From Nymphaea colorata (taxonomy: Eukaryota; Streptophyta; Magnoliopsida; Nymphaeales; Nymphaeaceae): a DNA stretch of 64,000 nucleotides. Positions 9,704-21,118 of the stretch are shown piece by piece; the stretch's first letter is position 1; the number at the start of each line of letters is the position of its first letter. Under the pieces are notes generated by a model that made no database searches, was not told the origin of the DNA, and worked only from the letters and a program-made list of their open reading frames with translations. A program made the position numbers and the translations under genes. The stretch lies in assembly GCF_008831285.2 (NCBI RefSeq), contig NC_045149.1, forward strand, positions 1,924,001 to 1,988,000, read 5' to 3'.

Positions 9704-11727
9704 AATGGAGAGGCTGGTGAAAAATGTACGGCGAGTTGAAATTTCAACCGCCGTACAATATTTGCATCAAATGCGTGAAAAATTCACGCGAAAAAAATGT
9801 ACGAAGAGGTTAAATTTAACACGAAAAAAAGTCGGAGGTCCGACCTTCGACTTTTTTCCGCAGATAAAATTTTAAGCCGTTAGGGCTCTCTTTCTCCTTC
9901 TTTTCTCTCTGCTTTCCCCTCCGCCAGGTTCTCTCTCGCTCTCTCGACTCGCTCTTTCCTTCCTCTCCTCTCTCGCTGCTCTGTTGCTCCTCTCCTCTCT
10001 GCTGCTCTGTCGCTCCTGGCCTCTCTCGCTCCCTCTTTACTCTCCTCTTTCCCCAACGTCGCTCCCTCCTTCCTCTCTCGCTGGTGTCTTGCTCCCTCCT
10101 TTCCCAACGTCGCCCGCTTGCAGCCCCAAGTGAGCCTTCTGCTTCTATCTATCGCTCTCCCACACGCACGTTCTGTCACTAACCCATCTCTCTCTTGGTT
10201 CAGTTGCTTTACTCACCATCTTCAACAGGAAATTTGGGTTTTTCTACGTTTTGGCTGTTGCTTTACTCAGGTATGCCTCTCACGATTCTCCTTTTTCCAC
10301 TTCTTGCTTCTATGGATGTATGAGATGATGTATAACTGCTTCCGAGAGATCATCTTGAAAGCAGGGATCATCTTAGCAGATCCCTGGTCTAGTTAATGTT
10401 GATTTTGCTGATGTAAGGGCCTCGCAAGTTAAGATGATCAGTGCTTTCAACGGAAAAACAGAAAGCTTTCCTCATCCAATATGATTATACTATGTTTCCT
10501 GTTTTAGAAATTAGGCACATTTCTGTAGCATCTGTTTTCTTCCTCTGTGCATACCTTGGATGTTCAAGCTTCATCTCCAATGTTCTACCTGGAATGATTG
10601 AAGAAATTCCTCATGCTTCATGAGATTATTATATTCTGATCTCACCTGGTATTCCGGTAAAAATTTTTATGATTTGCATTAAAATCATCTTGTCTGTGTC
10701 CTTCAAAAGAAGCCACCAAATGAATGTCCTTTTTATAGAAGATGTCTCCATTTCAAGAAAATCCTTATAAAGAGGCAAACCAGCTTACTGATTTGTTCTT
10801 TGATAATTAGTGGTCCATGCTTGACTTATGTCACATGTATGTTTGAAAGCATGTGCATGTGGCACATCACAAGCACCGTGCGCCTCTGCATATTGTGCAA
10901 GTTTCTTGCTATACTGGAAAGGGGAAGGTTCAGTTGCTGGCATATGTGTGGCTTATCATGCTTTTCTAGTTCACATACAGTTTAGTTGCTTCTTCACCGC
11001 ATGCTTTTCTAGTAAGGAAGGTTGCAGGCTCTCTGGTGCGATCAATTGATTTTCCATTAAATGAGGGCTTCCATTTATGGGGTAAGAATGCAAATATTTA
11101 GGGAAATATGAACTGCAAGCTCCGATAGCTACAAAAATTAAAAAGAAAAGGAAGTTAAAAGTATCTGAACATTCTGAGAAGGACTTGCTCACAACCTAAA
11201 ATGTTAAACTTGCTTCTGGAGTGTTTGGTGACAATTGTATAGAAGCTATCAAATGGCTATGTCACTACTCAAATGGCCTGAATAACTAGTAGCAATGAAT
11301 TTGACATTTGTTGGCTTGCTTTGTTGGATGTGATTGCTTGTTCATATGCTTCTTTAGTTCATGTGATCGTTGGTTGATGTATACATGTCCTTGGGCATGG
11401 CTGTTTCCAGTTCCCAATTGGAGGTTTGTCTTGTCTGTTCTTGTTTAGTGTAGAATATTGAATGATTGCTCGCAGAGTGAGTAAGATATCAAACAGGGCA
11501 CGAAAGAATCAAACAGGGGCGAGGGTTTATGACGGTATATCCTGTTTTGCTTTCGCCATCATCGATGCGTGTTAACTGTGCCATGGTGGATGCCTCTCTT
11601 TTCTTCTTCTCGTGGATGCGTGTTAATTTCTGTTTGTTGTAATATTGATCTTTCCCTAATCCCTGTTATGCAAGATTGTTCCAATTCAAATATCTAGTAG
11701 TGAAGAAATATTATCCAAAACATAAGC
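9704..11727 (+). other. Non-coding left arm of Harbinger copy 2
   Basis: It has the same subterminal motifs, pyrimidine-rich block and AT-rich leader as copy 1. It is about 30 bases shorter in the CT block near 10070-10090. No coding capacity is supported. Confidence 0.5.
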
Positions 11728-12723
11728 ATGGAGGACAACGGTCCATCGAGGGAGAATCAGACATGGACTGAAGCACAAATGGACTATTTAGTGCAGCTTC
11801 TTGTGGAGCAATCACGCATTATGGGTATGAAATCTGGTGGAGGTTTAAAGTCTAAAGCATATACAACAATTGAAAAAAGTATGATGGAAAGATTCGGTCC
11901 AGATTTCAGTAAAGACAAAATAAAAAACAAGTTGAAGTACTCAAAACCTAACTTAACAATCATGAAAGAAATTATGAATACAAGCGGGTTTGGGTATGAT
12001 CCAATCAACAAATGTATTGAAGTCGATCCCCAAGTATGGAGTGACTACATTGAGGTATGTTATCTAGATGTTACTGTTTGGTTATATGTCTGACTTGTGA
12101 AATACTACATGTTTATTTGAACACATGAAATTTTTCAGAAATATCCGAATAGGAAAAAGTACAGAGATCCCAAGTTATGGAGATACTTTGACGAGTTCGC
12201 CGAGGTCTTTGGTGATTCTCATGCCACTGGAAAACAGTCAGACACATTAAATAACTTCATATATGAGGATGTTGAACGAGTACCACATACACCTGCATCT
12301 CAATCCACTCCAATGTACATGAATCCTGAATCTTCACAATCCTTTACACAAATGCTTCATTAAGATAGTCCTCCACCAGAATCATCAGTACCTCCAACTC
12401 CTACCACTGCAATTCTGACGATGGCAACTACTAGGACCAGAAGTAGGTCTAGAAGGCACAGGTCATACAATTATGAAGAATACTATAATTTGTTGAATGG
12501 TATTGTTGACAATGTAGATACATTGACACGTACATGTACATGGGTACAATTTGTCACATGTTGTGAAATACTGCAAGAGATGCTCGAAACCGGGCATATA
12601 GATGAACAAACACGAGTAAGGAGTATGGACATGTTGGCAGAGAGCACCAATTACATGATATTTGTCAACCTTCCACCTTCACAGCGGGTGTCATGGTTGA
12701 GACGTAAACTTCCCGATTCGTAG
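11728..12723 (+). pseudogene. Harbinger Myb/SANT-like accessory protein, copy 2
   Basis: Exons 11728-12054 and 12139 onward. The frame ends at TAA 12361-12363 and stays open beyond it to TAG at 12721-12723, exactly as in copy 1. It differs from copy 1 by single residues (for example isoleucine-methionine for isoleucine-leucine near residue 31 and FGPDF for FGLDF). The Myb/SANT-like domain fills the first ~130 residues. The shared TAA shows it was present before the two copies separated. Confidence 0.8.
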
Positions 12724-12976
12724 GTAAGGAATGATTGAATTATATTCAATGTTTCTAGATTTGTATATTTCATGTTTGTACGTGCTTCTTGTTTCAACGT
12801 TTGTATATTTCATGTTTGTACCTGCTTCTTGTGTGTTGTTAGTGTAATCAAATCATTTCATATGTGCACTTTAATCTGGTTGTTCTTACTTCGTTTTAGT
12901 GCAATAAAATGCACACCTTCTTCTAATTGAACGTGCTTTAATAAGTGTGGTTGTACATTCTTGCAGTCGTTTCAAA

Positions 12977-14252
12977 ATGATAGATGTTGACATGTTTACC
13001 GACGATGAAGAAGGAGTGCTTTACTTAATTCGGCTAGTATTTGTCCTCGTCTTCTTTTGGTTAAAACAACTTCCTCCGTTTATGAGGATTGTTCATCCAT
13101 TTTGATCTGCGGGTAGAACTTTTGTTCAACTTATGCTCGAAGGTCATCCTAGAAATTGTATGGACTTACTTCGTATGTATCCAGAAACATATCGCACATT
13201 ATGCAACACACTAAGGACTAAAAAATTATTGGAGGATGCTGGTGACATTAGCATAGAAGAACAAGTAGCCATTTTTTTGTTGACAATTGGACACAATGAA
13301 CGGAATCGTGCCACGCAGAATACTTTTCAACATTCAGGACAAACAATAAGTAAGTACTTCAGCTGTGTACTACGAGCAATATGTATAATGGATAAGGATT
13401 ATGTCCGGCGGCCCAATGATGACATGCCAACTACTATTCGCCATTCCAAGCGATTCTTTCCATATATTCAGGTAATTTTATATTGGCTGATAAACTCAAC
13501 AAAACGTGTACAACATCCAACATACAACATGACTAACTTGCACATATGAATATAGGATTGTTTAGGAGCAATTGATGACACACATGTACCTGCATGGGTC
13601 CCAGCATCAGATCAAGCAAGATTTCGCAATAGAAACGGATTTCTTTCGCAAAATGTCATGGCTATAGTTGGATTCGACACTTGTTTCCACTACGTTTTGG
13701 CATGATGGGAAGGAAGTGCAACAGACTCAAGGGTTTTATACAATGCACTTGATCATACAATGGACCCATTTGTGGTCCCAGAAGGTACGTACTCCACCAA
13801 CCAATGTATTACTTTTTACAAAAAAGTGCAAATGTTTAAATAATTTGTGTTCAATTGTAGGCAAATACTATCATGCTGATGGGGGTTATCCAAACATTGT
13901 TGGTTTGCTAACACCTTATCGAGGACATCGTTATCATATGTCCGAATTTAACACCCCAGGGGCACGGACACCTAGAACTCCAGAAGGATTACTCAACCAT
14001 AGGCATTCATCACTCCGAAATGCAGTAGAAAGAACTTTCGGCATGTTGAAAGCTCGTTTTCCAATATTGAAAATGCAAGTGCAGTATCCATTCAAAAAAC
14101 AAGTTCTAATTGTTCTTGCTACATGTGCATTACACAACTTCATAATTGAACACAATCCAAACGCTGAGCAGTTTGATGATGAGGATGCACCTTCAATTGA
14201 TAATTTTGTCGTAAGCGAACCGGAAATTGCAAGCCAAACACAACAACGATGA
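12977..14252 (+). pseudogene. PIF/Harbinger DDE transposase, copy 2
   Basis: Exons 12977-13471, 13556-13784 and 13861-14252, with the same splice sites as copy 1. The acidic triad positions (GAIDDTHV, ATDSRVL, NAVERTFGML) are kept. In-frame TGA codons at 13103-13105 and 13703-13705 match those of copy 1. Substitutions between copies are few (FFPYIQ for FFPYVQ, GLLNH for GLFNH). The element must have been moved, if it moved, by an intact transposase made elsewhere in the genome. Confidence 0.87.
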
Positions 14253-14390
14253 AGCAACAATTCCATGAGAAGAACTATAACAGATCAAATGTTTACAGAT
14301 TATCAATTGAATAGTAAGTTTATTTTATCAATTGATTATTCTTGCATGTGGTTGTTTGACATTTGTTTTGTTTTGAATAGGACAACGAAG

Positions 14391-14717
14391 ATGATGCCTC
14401 CCCAAAAGTACTATGTCGTGTTCGAGGGTAGGTCACAAGGCATATATGATAGTTGGGAGCAGTGCCAACCATTAGTGTATCGATAGAAGTGTGCCCTCTT
14501 CAGATCATTCCATACCTTCTAAGCAGCTGAATATCACATGAATGAATATCTCCAGAACAAGTATGGTGTGCAATTACGTAGGCCATTGGACATTGACTAT
14601 GTCAACACAACACAAGAGGAAGAAGTGATGCAGAGGAATGAACGGAAGTGCAGCCTGAAACATTTGATTGCTTGTTTTGTTACTACTTGTTTTCTTTGTT
14701 GGATCTGTACTCATTAA
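14391..14717 (+). pseudogene. RNase H1 N-terminal / viroplasmin-like domain in Harbinger copy 2
   Basis: This is the counterpart of 8265-8591, with the same TAG (14484-14486) and TAA (14520-14522) interruptions and the same hydrophobic tail. It begins MMPPQKYYVVFEGR, with proline where copy 1 has arginine. Preservation of the YVVFxGR...IYDSW core in both copies supports the domain call but not present function. Confidence 0.62.
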
Positions 14718-15490
14718 ACTTATGTACTGGATGGGACAACACGCTTTGGTTAATGGTTTTAAACGTTCATACAGGTTTTAGTGTGCTATGCCCTCTTTCT
14801 TTGTAATTAAACATTACCAATTGAACTCGTGGATGTGATGGACTACTTTTACACCTTATTTGTGTTCTTTCTATGAAATTAGGTTGGATGAATATCAATT
14901 CTTTATAACATGAATGCATATCTACATGTATCTTACTTTCTTTTTGTTTGTTTCGTTTATAAGTTTTTTCCTTACACATCTTGTTGTGTTTCTGAATGAT
15001 CAGAACACGAAGACCATGCTTCCTTTTGGTAATTGTGCAATGTCTGACATATCCTTGTTACGTACGGTATAAGCTGGTAAATGTAGGGGTTTTTTTATTA
15101 TCTGGTCTAGTTTTTGTAAGGTCTGATATGTTGCTTGCTTGGATGCATGAATGTTGTGGGCTTTCGAGTTTTTAGTGTTGTGTTAATGGTGTTTGTTTAC
15201 ATCATCTTTCATTTTGTACACTCTTTTGATTTGAGGAGAATCAATATAACAAGTTCTAACAGTCAGAAAAAAGTATCTTCTATTTTTTTTACCATGTGCA
15301 CCAAACGCAGTTAAATTTACCCAGCAAAAAACTACCATGTGCATCAAACACAGTTAATTTTACCCTGCAAAAAACTTCCCTGCAATCAAACAGAGTCTCA
15401 AATCGAAAGTGGGTTAAATTTCATCTTTTTTTTTCAGAAAAATTTGCCACGTTAAATTTACCATATTAAATTCTTCCTTGCAATCAAACG

Positions 15491-15662
15491 AAAGAATATT
15501 CTAACTTTGATCCGATTGCCATAACTGAACTTTCTAAGTACTATGAGAAAGACTACCTTGGAAAACTTCCTGTTCCCGCTTCTAAGATCCAAATCCGAAA
15601 TCCTCATATCGTTTTTAAACGGCATAGACTAGAGCGAGAAGAGAGAGAGAGAAGGTCGAATA
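15491..15662 (+). promoter_or_regulatory. Proximal promoter and 5' leader of the five-exon gene
   Basis: Only 172 bases separate the Harbinger end from the start codon. No clear TATA box is visible. A GA-rich run (GAGCGAGAAGAGAGAGAGAG, 15632-15651) sits just before the ATG, typical of plant 5' leaders of housekeeping genes. Upstream control elements, if needed, must lie in or beyond the transposon, or were displaced by it. Confidence 0.5.
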
Positions 15663-18600
15663 ATGGCGGAAGACCTCTTTTCCGATCTCCCACCGCCCTC
15701 TGCCACTCTCCAACGGAACACCGACGAGTCGACCATTGGCGGAACGTTGACCAAGAAGGACAACGCTGCGCCTCTTAATCCGCCTCCTCCCCCCGTTCAG
15801 CGCATCCTCAAGGGCGCTCTCAAGAAGCAGAAACCCTCTGAATCATCTCAGGAGCAAGGTAAGTGAAGAATGCCCTGTCCCTTAGTTCATCGGGTCACCC
15901 CTTTCCTTCCTTTCCTTTTCAGTAATCCTTCTTGCTAAGCATTGGTTCTGGTGGAAAAGAACCACAACTGCTATTCCTCTTTCGTTTACATCTAACATGA
16001 AACGGCTATAATTGAGAATCCAATAGTTGTTTCACTCTCGGAAGCTTTTTAATCCCCAATTAACATGGAAATGATTAATGTTTTAGCAAATTCGTATACT
16101 CATGATGACTATAGTGGCTTCTTTTCTGAGGAACATTTTTCGTCTCGTTGGCGTGGAGTACTCTCACTTGGGGTTTCTGGAAAATGGTGTAAACAGAGAC
16201 TTTTCGTCTCAATTAATAGTCTGTTCAGTGCGTTCCATTTTTCTCTCTTTAGCTGGCCTAGAGACTCGAATGAAACGGTGCTTATTATGTGTCTGATACC
16301 ACTTCAAAAAGACACTTCTTTCATATCTTCGGAGAGAGGGGAACTGACAAATGGTCAGTTTTAGCTACTAAACGTGAGAGAATAAAGAATAATAGTTTAA
16401 TATTGGAGAAGGTCGATGTATGGTTGGACTTTTAAATTTTTAGATTTCACTGTTTACTTTGAATTAAATGAATAAAGTTTGTAATATATAAAAGCTACAT
16501 GTTTTTAGGAATTGAAGCGATAGTCTTTATTGGATAGGAGGAAACAATAGATTCTGCTGTCCATAGGTGGAATGCAAATCCAATCGGATTTTCAAAAGTC
16601 AGTTGATACGAGTTTCATGATGAATCTGTCTAAGAAATCCAGTGTCCAGAAAAGAATGCCCAGTACCTTGTAATTAAATAAGGATTAGCAAAAGTAGAAC
16701 ACAATGGATGGGCTTAAGAAGCTCTGGTGGGAATACTTAGGGACCTTATGAAAACATCAGGTTTAGCAAACTTGAATATTAATTTATACAAACAAGAAGT
16801 TCTATGTTAGAATGGGAGGGGACAATTTACGTATTTCTCTTATTCAGTGGGCTTTTTTTCTGTTTTTTTTTTTTCTATTCTACCTGTCACCAAGTTGAAC
16901 TTTTTTGTTGGTTAAGAAATTGAGATTGATGATGATGTTGTGACAAGACAGCATAGTAACAAATACCATTACCAGGAATTTCTTAAAATTCTTTTAGATT
17001 TTTATGTTTCTCTGTGAATAAATCTTTAACTCTTTGGAACACAGAAAGGATGATAGGAAAAACTACAGAAGTATGAGATGATACTATTGTTCACCATGCA
17101 AGATAGCATATATATAAAATAATGGAAAAAGTGGATAGCTCACTGTCAATTCAAAAAGAATAAGCCATGTAGTTCATATCCAAATCCTTGATAATGTCCA
17201 TGGCTCACATGGTCATTGTAGCTAATAATGCAAGACACTGTGCTATTGTGTCTTCCTAAAACTACTTGCTCTTTGCGATGCCACAACTAAAAATGGTGTT
17301 TGGTGTATACCTCTATGATGTTGCTGATTCAAATCTGGTCTAATGAAAGATCTGGTGTCAATTTTGTTGGACAATATAAGCGGACATGGTTTCATTCCTT
17401 GTAAGAAGTTGGAAAAGTCTTGATTTTGATAAAGGAAAGTGGGAAGAAGGAAGAGAAATAAAGGGGAAAAATTCAGTAGGTGATACAAAGAGGAAAAGAA
17501 CAGTATGATACAAGAACATGCAAGAAAAAAAAGCACAAAATGAGGGACACAACCATGATCTGGTGAAGATTCCACTGATGCTCTGGTACTATTTGGGAAT
17601 CATGAACTACAGACTGAGGCATAACATTCACAAGGGGGAAATCTGGCCATATCACACAGACTCTAAATTGTATCACATAACACCCTTATATTAGTAGTAT
17701 GATGAAATTAATTGTTGGAAAATTACAAATGTGGCCATGACTATGCATTTTACAGTCTCCAATGCTGCTAGGGAAAAAAAGGCGTGTTTTGAAATAACAT
17801 CTTAACCTTGGAATGAGTTCAATTTAAAAACCTAAAGTTGTGCTTGATATTTTATGACACTTATTGCTTCTTCATCCTAGCTCCGACTTTGTGCTTCTTA
17901 TTCGAGGATCATGTTGGCATTTATTTTATTGCATAATCTGCAAAGTTATTATCTACTTGGGGTGGCTACTTCTGTTCAGGGTGCATTTTCTGCCTTGTGT
18001 TTTCAAATTTCCTTTTCCTTTATTAAATCTAATATAAACCTACCATTCATTTGCAGCTCCACAAAAACGTTTAAGATTTAAAACAACTGTAGATGCTTCT
18101 GAAACACAAATAATTGAAGCCATGCAAAAGATAGCAGCACATATAAGAAATCCTAGCAAGTTTGGTAAAGCATCAAAGCTTGCACTGCAACTGGTTCAAG
18201 CTGGCAGTGTGAAGCCTGGAACTGCAGATCAGTTTTTCAGTATACTAGAAGCTGCAATGTCTACGACTACAGCATGTACAGATCCTTCGTTGAGAGCAGA
18301 TTATAGCTTGTTATTCTCCTCTATTCAAGATATTGCTAAGGTATGAAAATAGAAAAATTCTTTCTCCGGTTCTTTCTTATTGTTTTCACGATCTCACGAG
18401 ATATCTTATATAGACTCAAATACAATCTGAATAACTTGTGGTAATGTTCTGGATAACTGCTTTTCCTGATATTCAGTTTGTGCTATTGTCTTCATTATTT
18501 TCAGTTCTTCAATACGCAGCAGAAGAATCAGCTGACTACATGGACTCTTAGAGCAGTTGTTGCAAATGATTTGAATACAGATGATAGTTTTGTGGTATGT

Positions 18601-20249
18601 GATTGCTTGCCTTTTAATGGGTTATGCTTGGTTTGTTTCTTGGTTTCCATACCTGAGCACTCTTGTTGTATTTGGTATTTAACTTCATTTTTTTGTTACA
18701 TGTTTTATCGGTGGGGACTTTTGACTCACAAAAATTTACATGGATCAATGTTTTTTGGGGATTCAAAAGTCAATGGCTAGAAAAGAGTCCAGATCTATGA
18801 TACACGGGTACGCTTGTGAAAGCGAAGTACCCGTCCGGTACCGGTACGACACCAGTACGGGTACGGGTATGGGCTTGGGTACGCCGATGGTGCGGCGTTG
18901 ACCATACCGGGTACGGTCAACGCACCGGAGGCCGTATCCGTCCATTTTTTGACACGGTTAACTTTGACCGAGTCTAAATCCGTCCTTTTTTATTTTTAAC
19001 GATTATTTGATTTTAACTTTTAAAACCATTCTAACGTTAAACAAAAACAAACGAAACCCTTAATCCGTCCTTCGTTCGTCTGTTCTTACCTTACCTCTCA
19101 CCGAGCGACGGCAGCGGCGATTGGCGACAGCAGCGGCGACTAGCGACGGCAGCAGCAACTGCGACCGGCGATGGCAGCGGCGACCGCCGACAGCAGACGG
19201 TAGGAGGCGACTATGACGATATTTTTTTTTCCTTTTTTCATTTTTCTTTTCATTTTCATTGGCTCCACCCCTGCCTTCGCCATCGTCGCCGACGGCAACG
19301 ACGGCCACCCCTTTTGCCTGTTCACGGTGTTTTGCTTGTTTCTTTCCTTCTGTTTTTTTCAATAACAGTTGTTTTTCCAGAACCAGCCAGTCTTCCTCTC
19401 CTACTGCTCGAAACCCTCACAGTAGTCGCCTCTCTCACCATTCGATCGACCTTCTCTGTCTCTGTGTCTCCCTGTTTGCTTATGCAATACGTGTCATCAG
19501 TTATGCCTCTTTTGTTTTCTCCTGCCAATTTTAGAACTGTAAAGCTCAACCAGAGCCTACTCTTTCGTCTCTGTCATTGCGTGCTTCCTTCTTTTATTAT
19601 CTTTGTTGTCACTTTTATTATCTCTATCATTTTTGTGTCTGATGTTCTTCTCTGAACTTGAAGATGACATTATGCAAAATACAACAGAATAATGCTAGTT
19701 CTTTAAATTTAATTTTTTGATACAATTTTTTGTGTGTGGAGTTCTTGTATGCTCTTGAAGGCATTCTCGTGATCTTACAGAACCTGTTGTTCCTTCTAAT
19801 CTTGATGATGCATCTGAGGAGTGAGGAGAATGAAAATCAACAAAGCTGATGTATTTTGAATGTTAATTTTGAGACTGAGGATAATGAGAATCAAGAGTCA
19901 AGACTGATAAATTTTGGATTATGATTTATGAATATGTCAATATGTTATTCTGTTTATGATTTTTGATATATATATGTGCGAATATGTTATTCTTTTTGAA
20001 ATTTTTTGACATGTATATGTGTGTGTACGGCCGTACCCCTGTACCCAAGTTTTTTAAAAATGGTCCGTACCCGTACCCGTACCGGTACCCGTACTCGTAC
20101 CCATGTGACATAGGTCCAGATATGTAGGCTTAGAAAACATGCTTTTGGGGTTAGAACAGAAATGAATGGTTGATTCATAGATTCTGGTCATGCTGAATGC
20201 ACCTAGCCCATAAATTTTTATCAAAACAACTTGGATGTGACACTTAAAT

Positions 20250-20284
<35 letters not shown>

Positions 20285-21077
20285 TCCTCTATGGCCCCTT
20301 AGATTATGAAGCCTACGATACGTCTGGTGGATGTGCTTAAAATTTCTAATGGCTATTTGGCAGTTGTTTCTGATGAAGAACTATATGGATGTGCTTTAAA
20401 GTTTAAATATCCAAAACTGTGGAGCTGAAATGAAATCATGAAAACCGGGTGCTCAAATTGGGTTTTTGTGAGCAAGCAAATTAAACTAAACAAACTCATT
20501 TTGTAAACTTTGATGCACATTGGTTTTTTGCTTAATCTTATAATTCTTGACATTTGGAGTCCATATGCGATTTTTTCACAAAGAACTTTAGGTGGCCGAA
20601 ATGGCTGGATGATACCTAGACATCACTTCTCTCTCTCTCTCTCCCCCTATGATATATATAAATATATATAACATCCAAGCCCTGACTGCTGTGAGCAAAC
20701 AAATTAAACTAAACATACTGCTTAGGATCAAATAGGATAGATGGACTGAGAAAAGGTCTGAACCATATAGTCTGCTGTTAGTCATTTATTGTCTGAGATC
20801 TGATGAACTAGATCTTTTAAGTTGGAGATAAAAAAGGTGCAGACATTTAAAATTCTAGCATGCCTGAACTGCTCCTCATCTTAGGCTCGGGAGATGAAAA
20901 AGGTATGTGGTTTGGGCTTGCTGTAAGTCTGGATGCCGATGGCCTTTTTTTTTTTTTTTTAATTTCACTTGTTAAATCTCGCCCATCAGATCGTACATGA
21001 TGGACAATAGACAATGGTCCGTGCATCCACATTTTTGTTCAATCCATATATTCTGTGGGCTCTCTCTCTCTCTCTCC

Positions 21078-21118
<41 letters not shown>

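Larger units (their letters stand above)
9679..15490 (+). mobile_element. PIF/Harbinger DNA transposon, copy 2 (5.81 kb), right terminus clipped
   Basis: It begins GGCTGCGTTTGATTGCA at 9679, preceded by CTA, and runs parallel to copy 1 (constant 6126-base offset through the coding region). It stops at CAATCAAACG (15490), lacking the last five or so bases of the terminal repeat, so no target duplication can be read on that side. It carries the same three gene remnants with the same internal stops. By eye only scattered substitutions separate the copies, about 1% in the transposase region. The clipped end should block further mobility. It ends 172 bases before the start codon of the host gene at 15663. 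Confidence 0.87.

Noticed and set aside
16280-16300. CTGATACCA at the end of an intron-1 stretch as a tRNA-Met primer site
   Set aside because: Only nine bases match, with no LTR or retroelement sequence around it.
20307-20425. Open stretch MKPTIRLVDVLKISNGYLAV in intron 3
   Set aside because: Only about 39 codons, without splice sites that join the gene's phase, and it straddles the start of the duplicated block.
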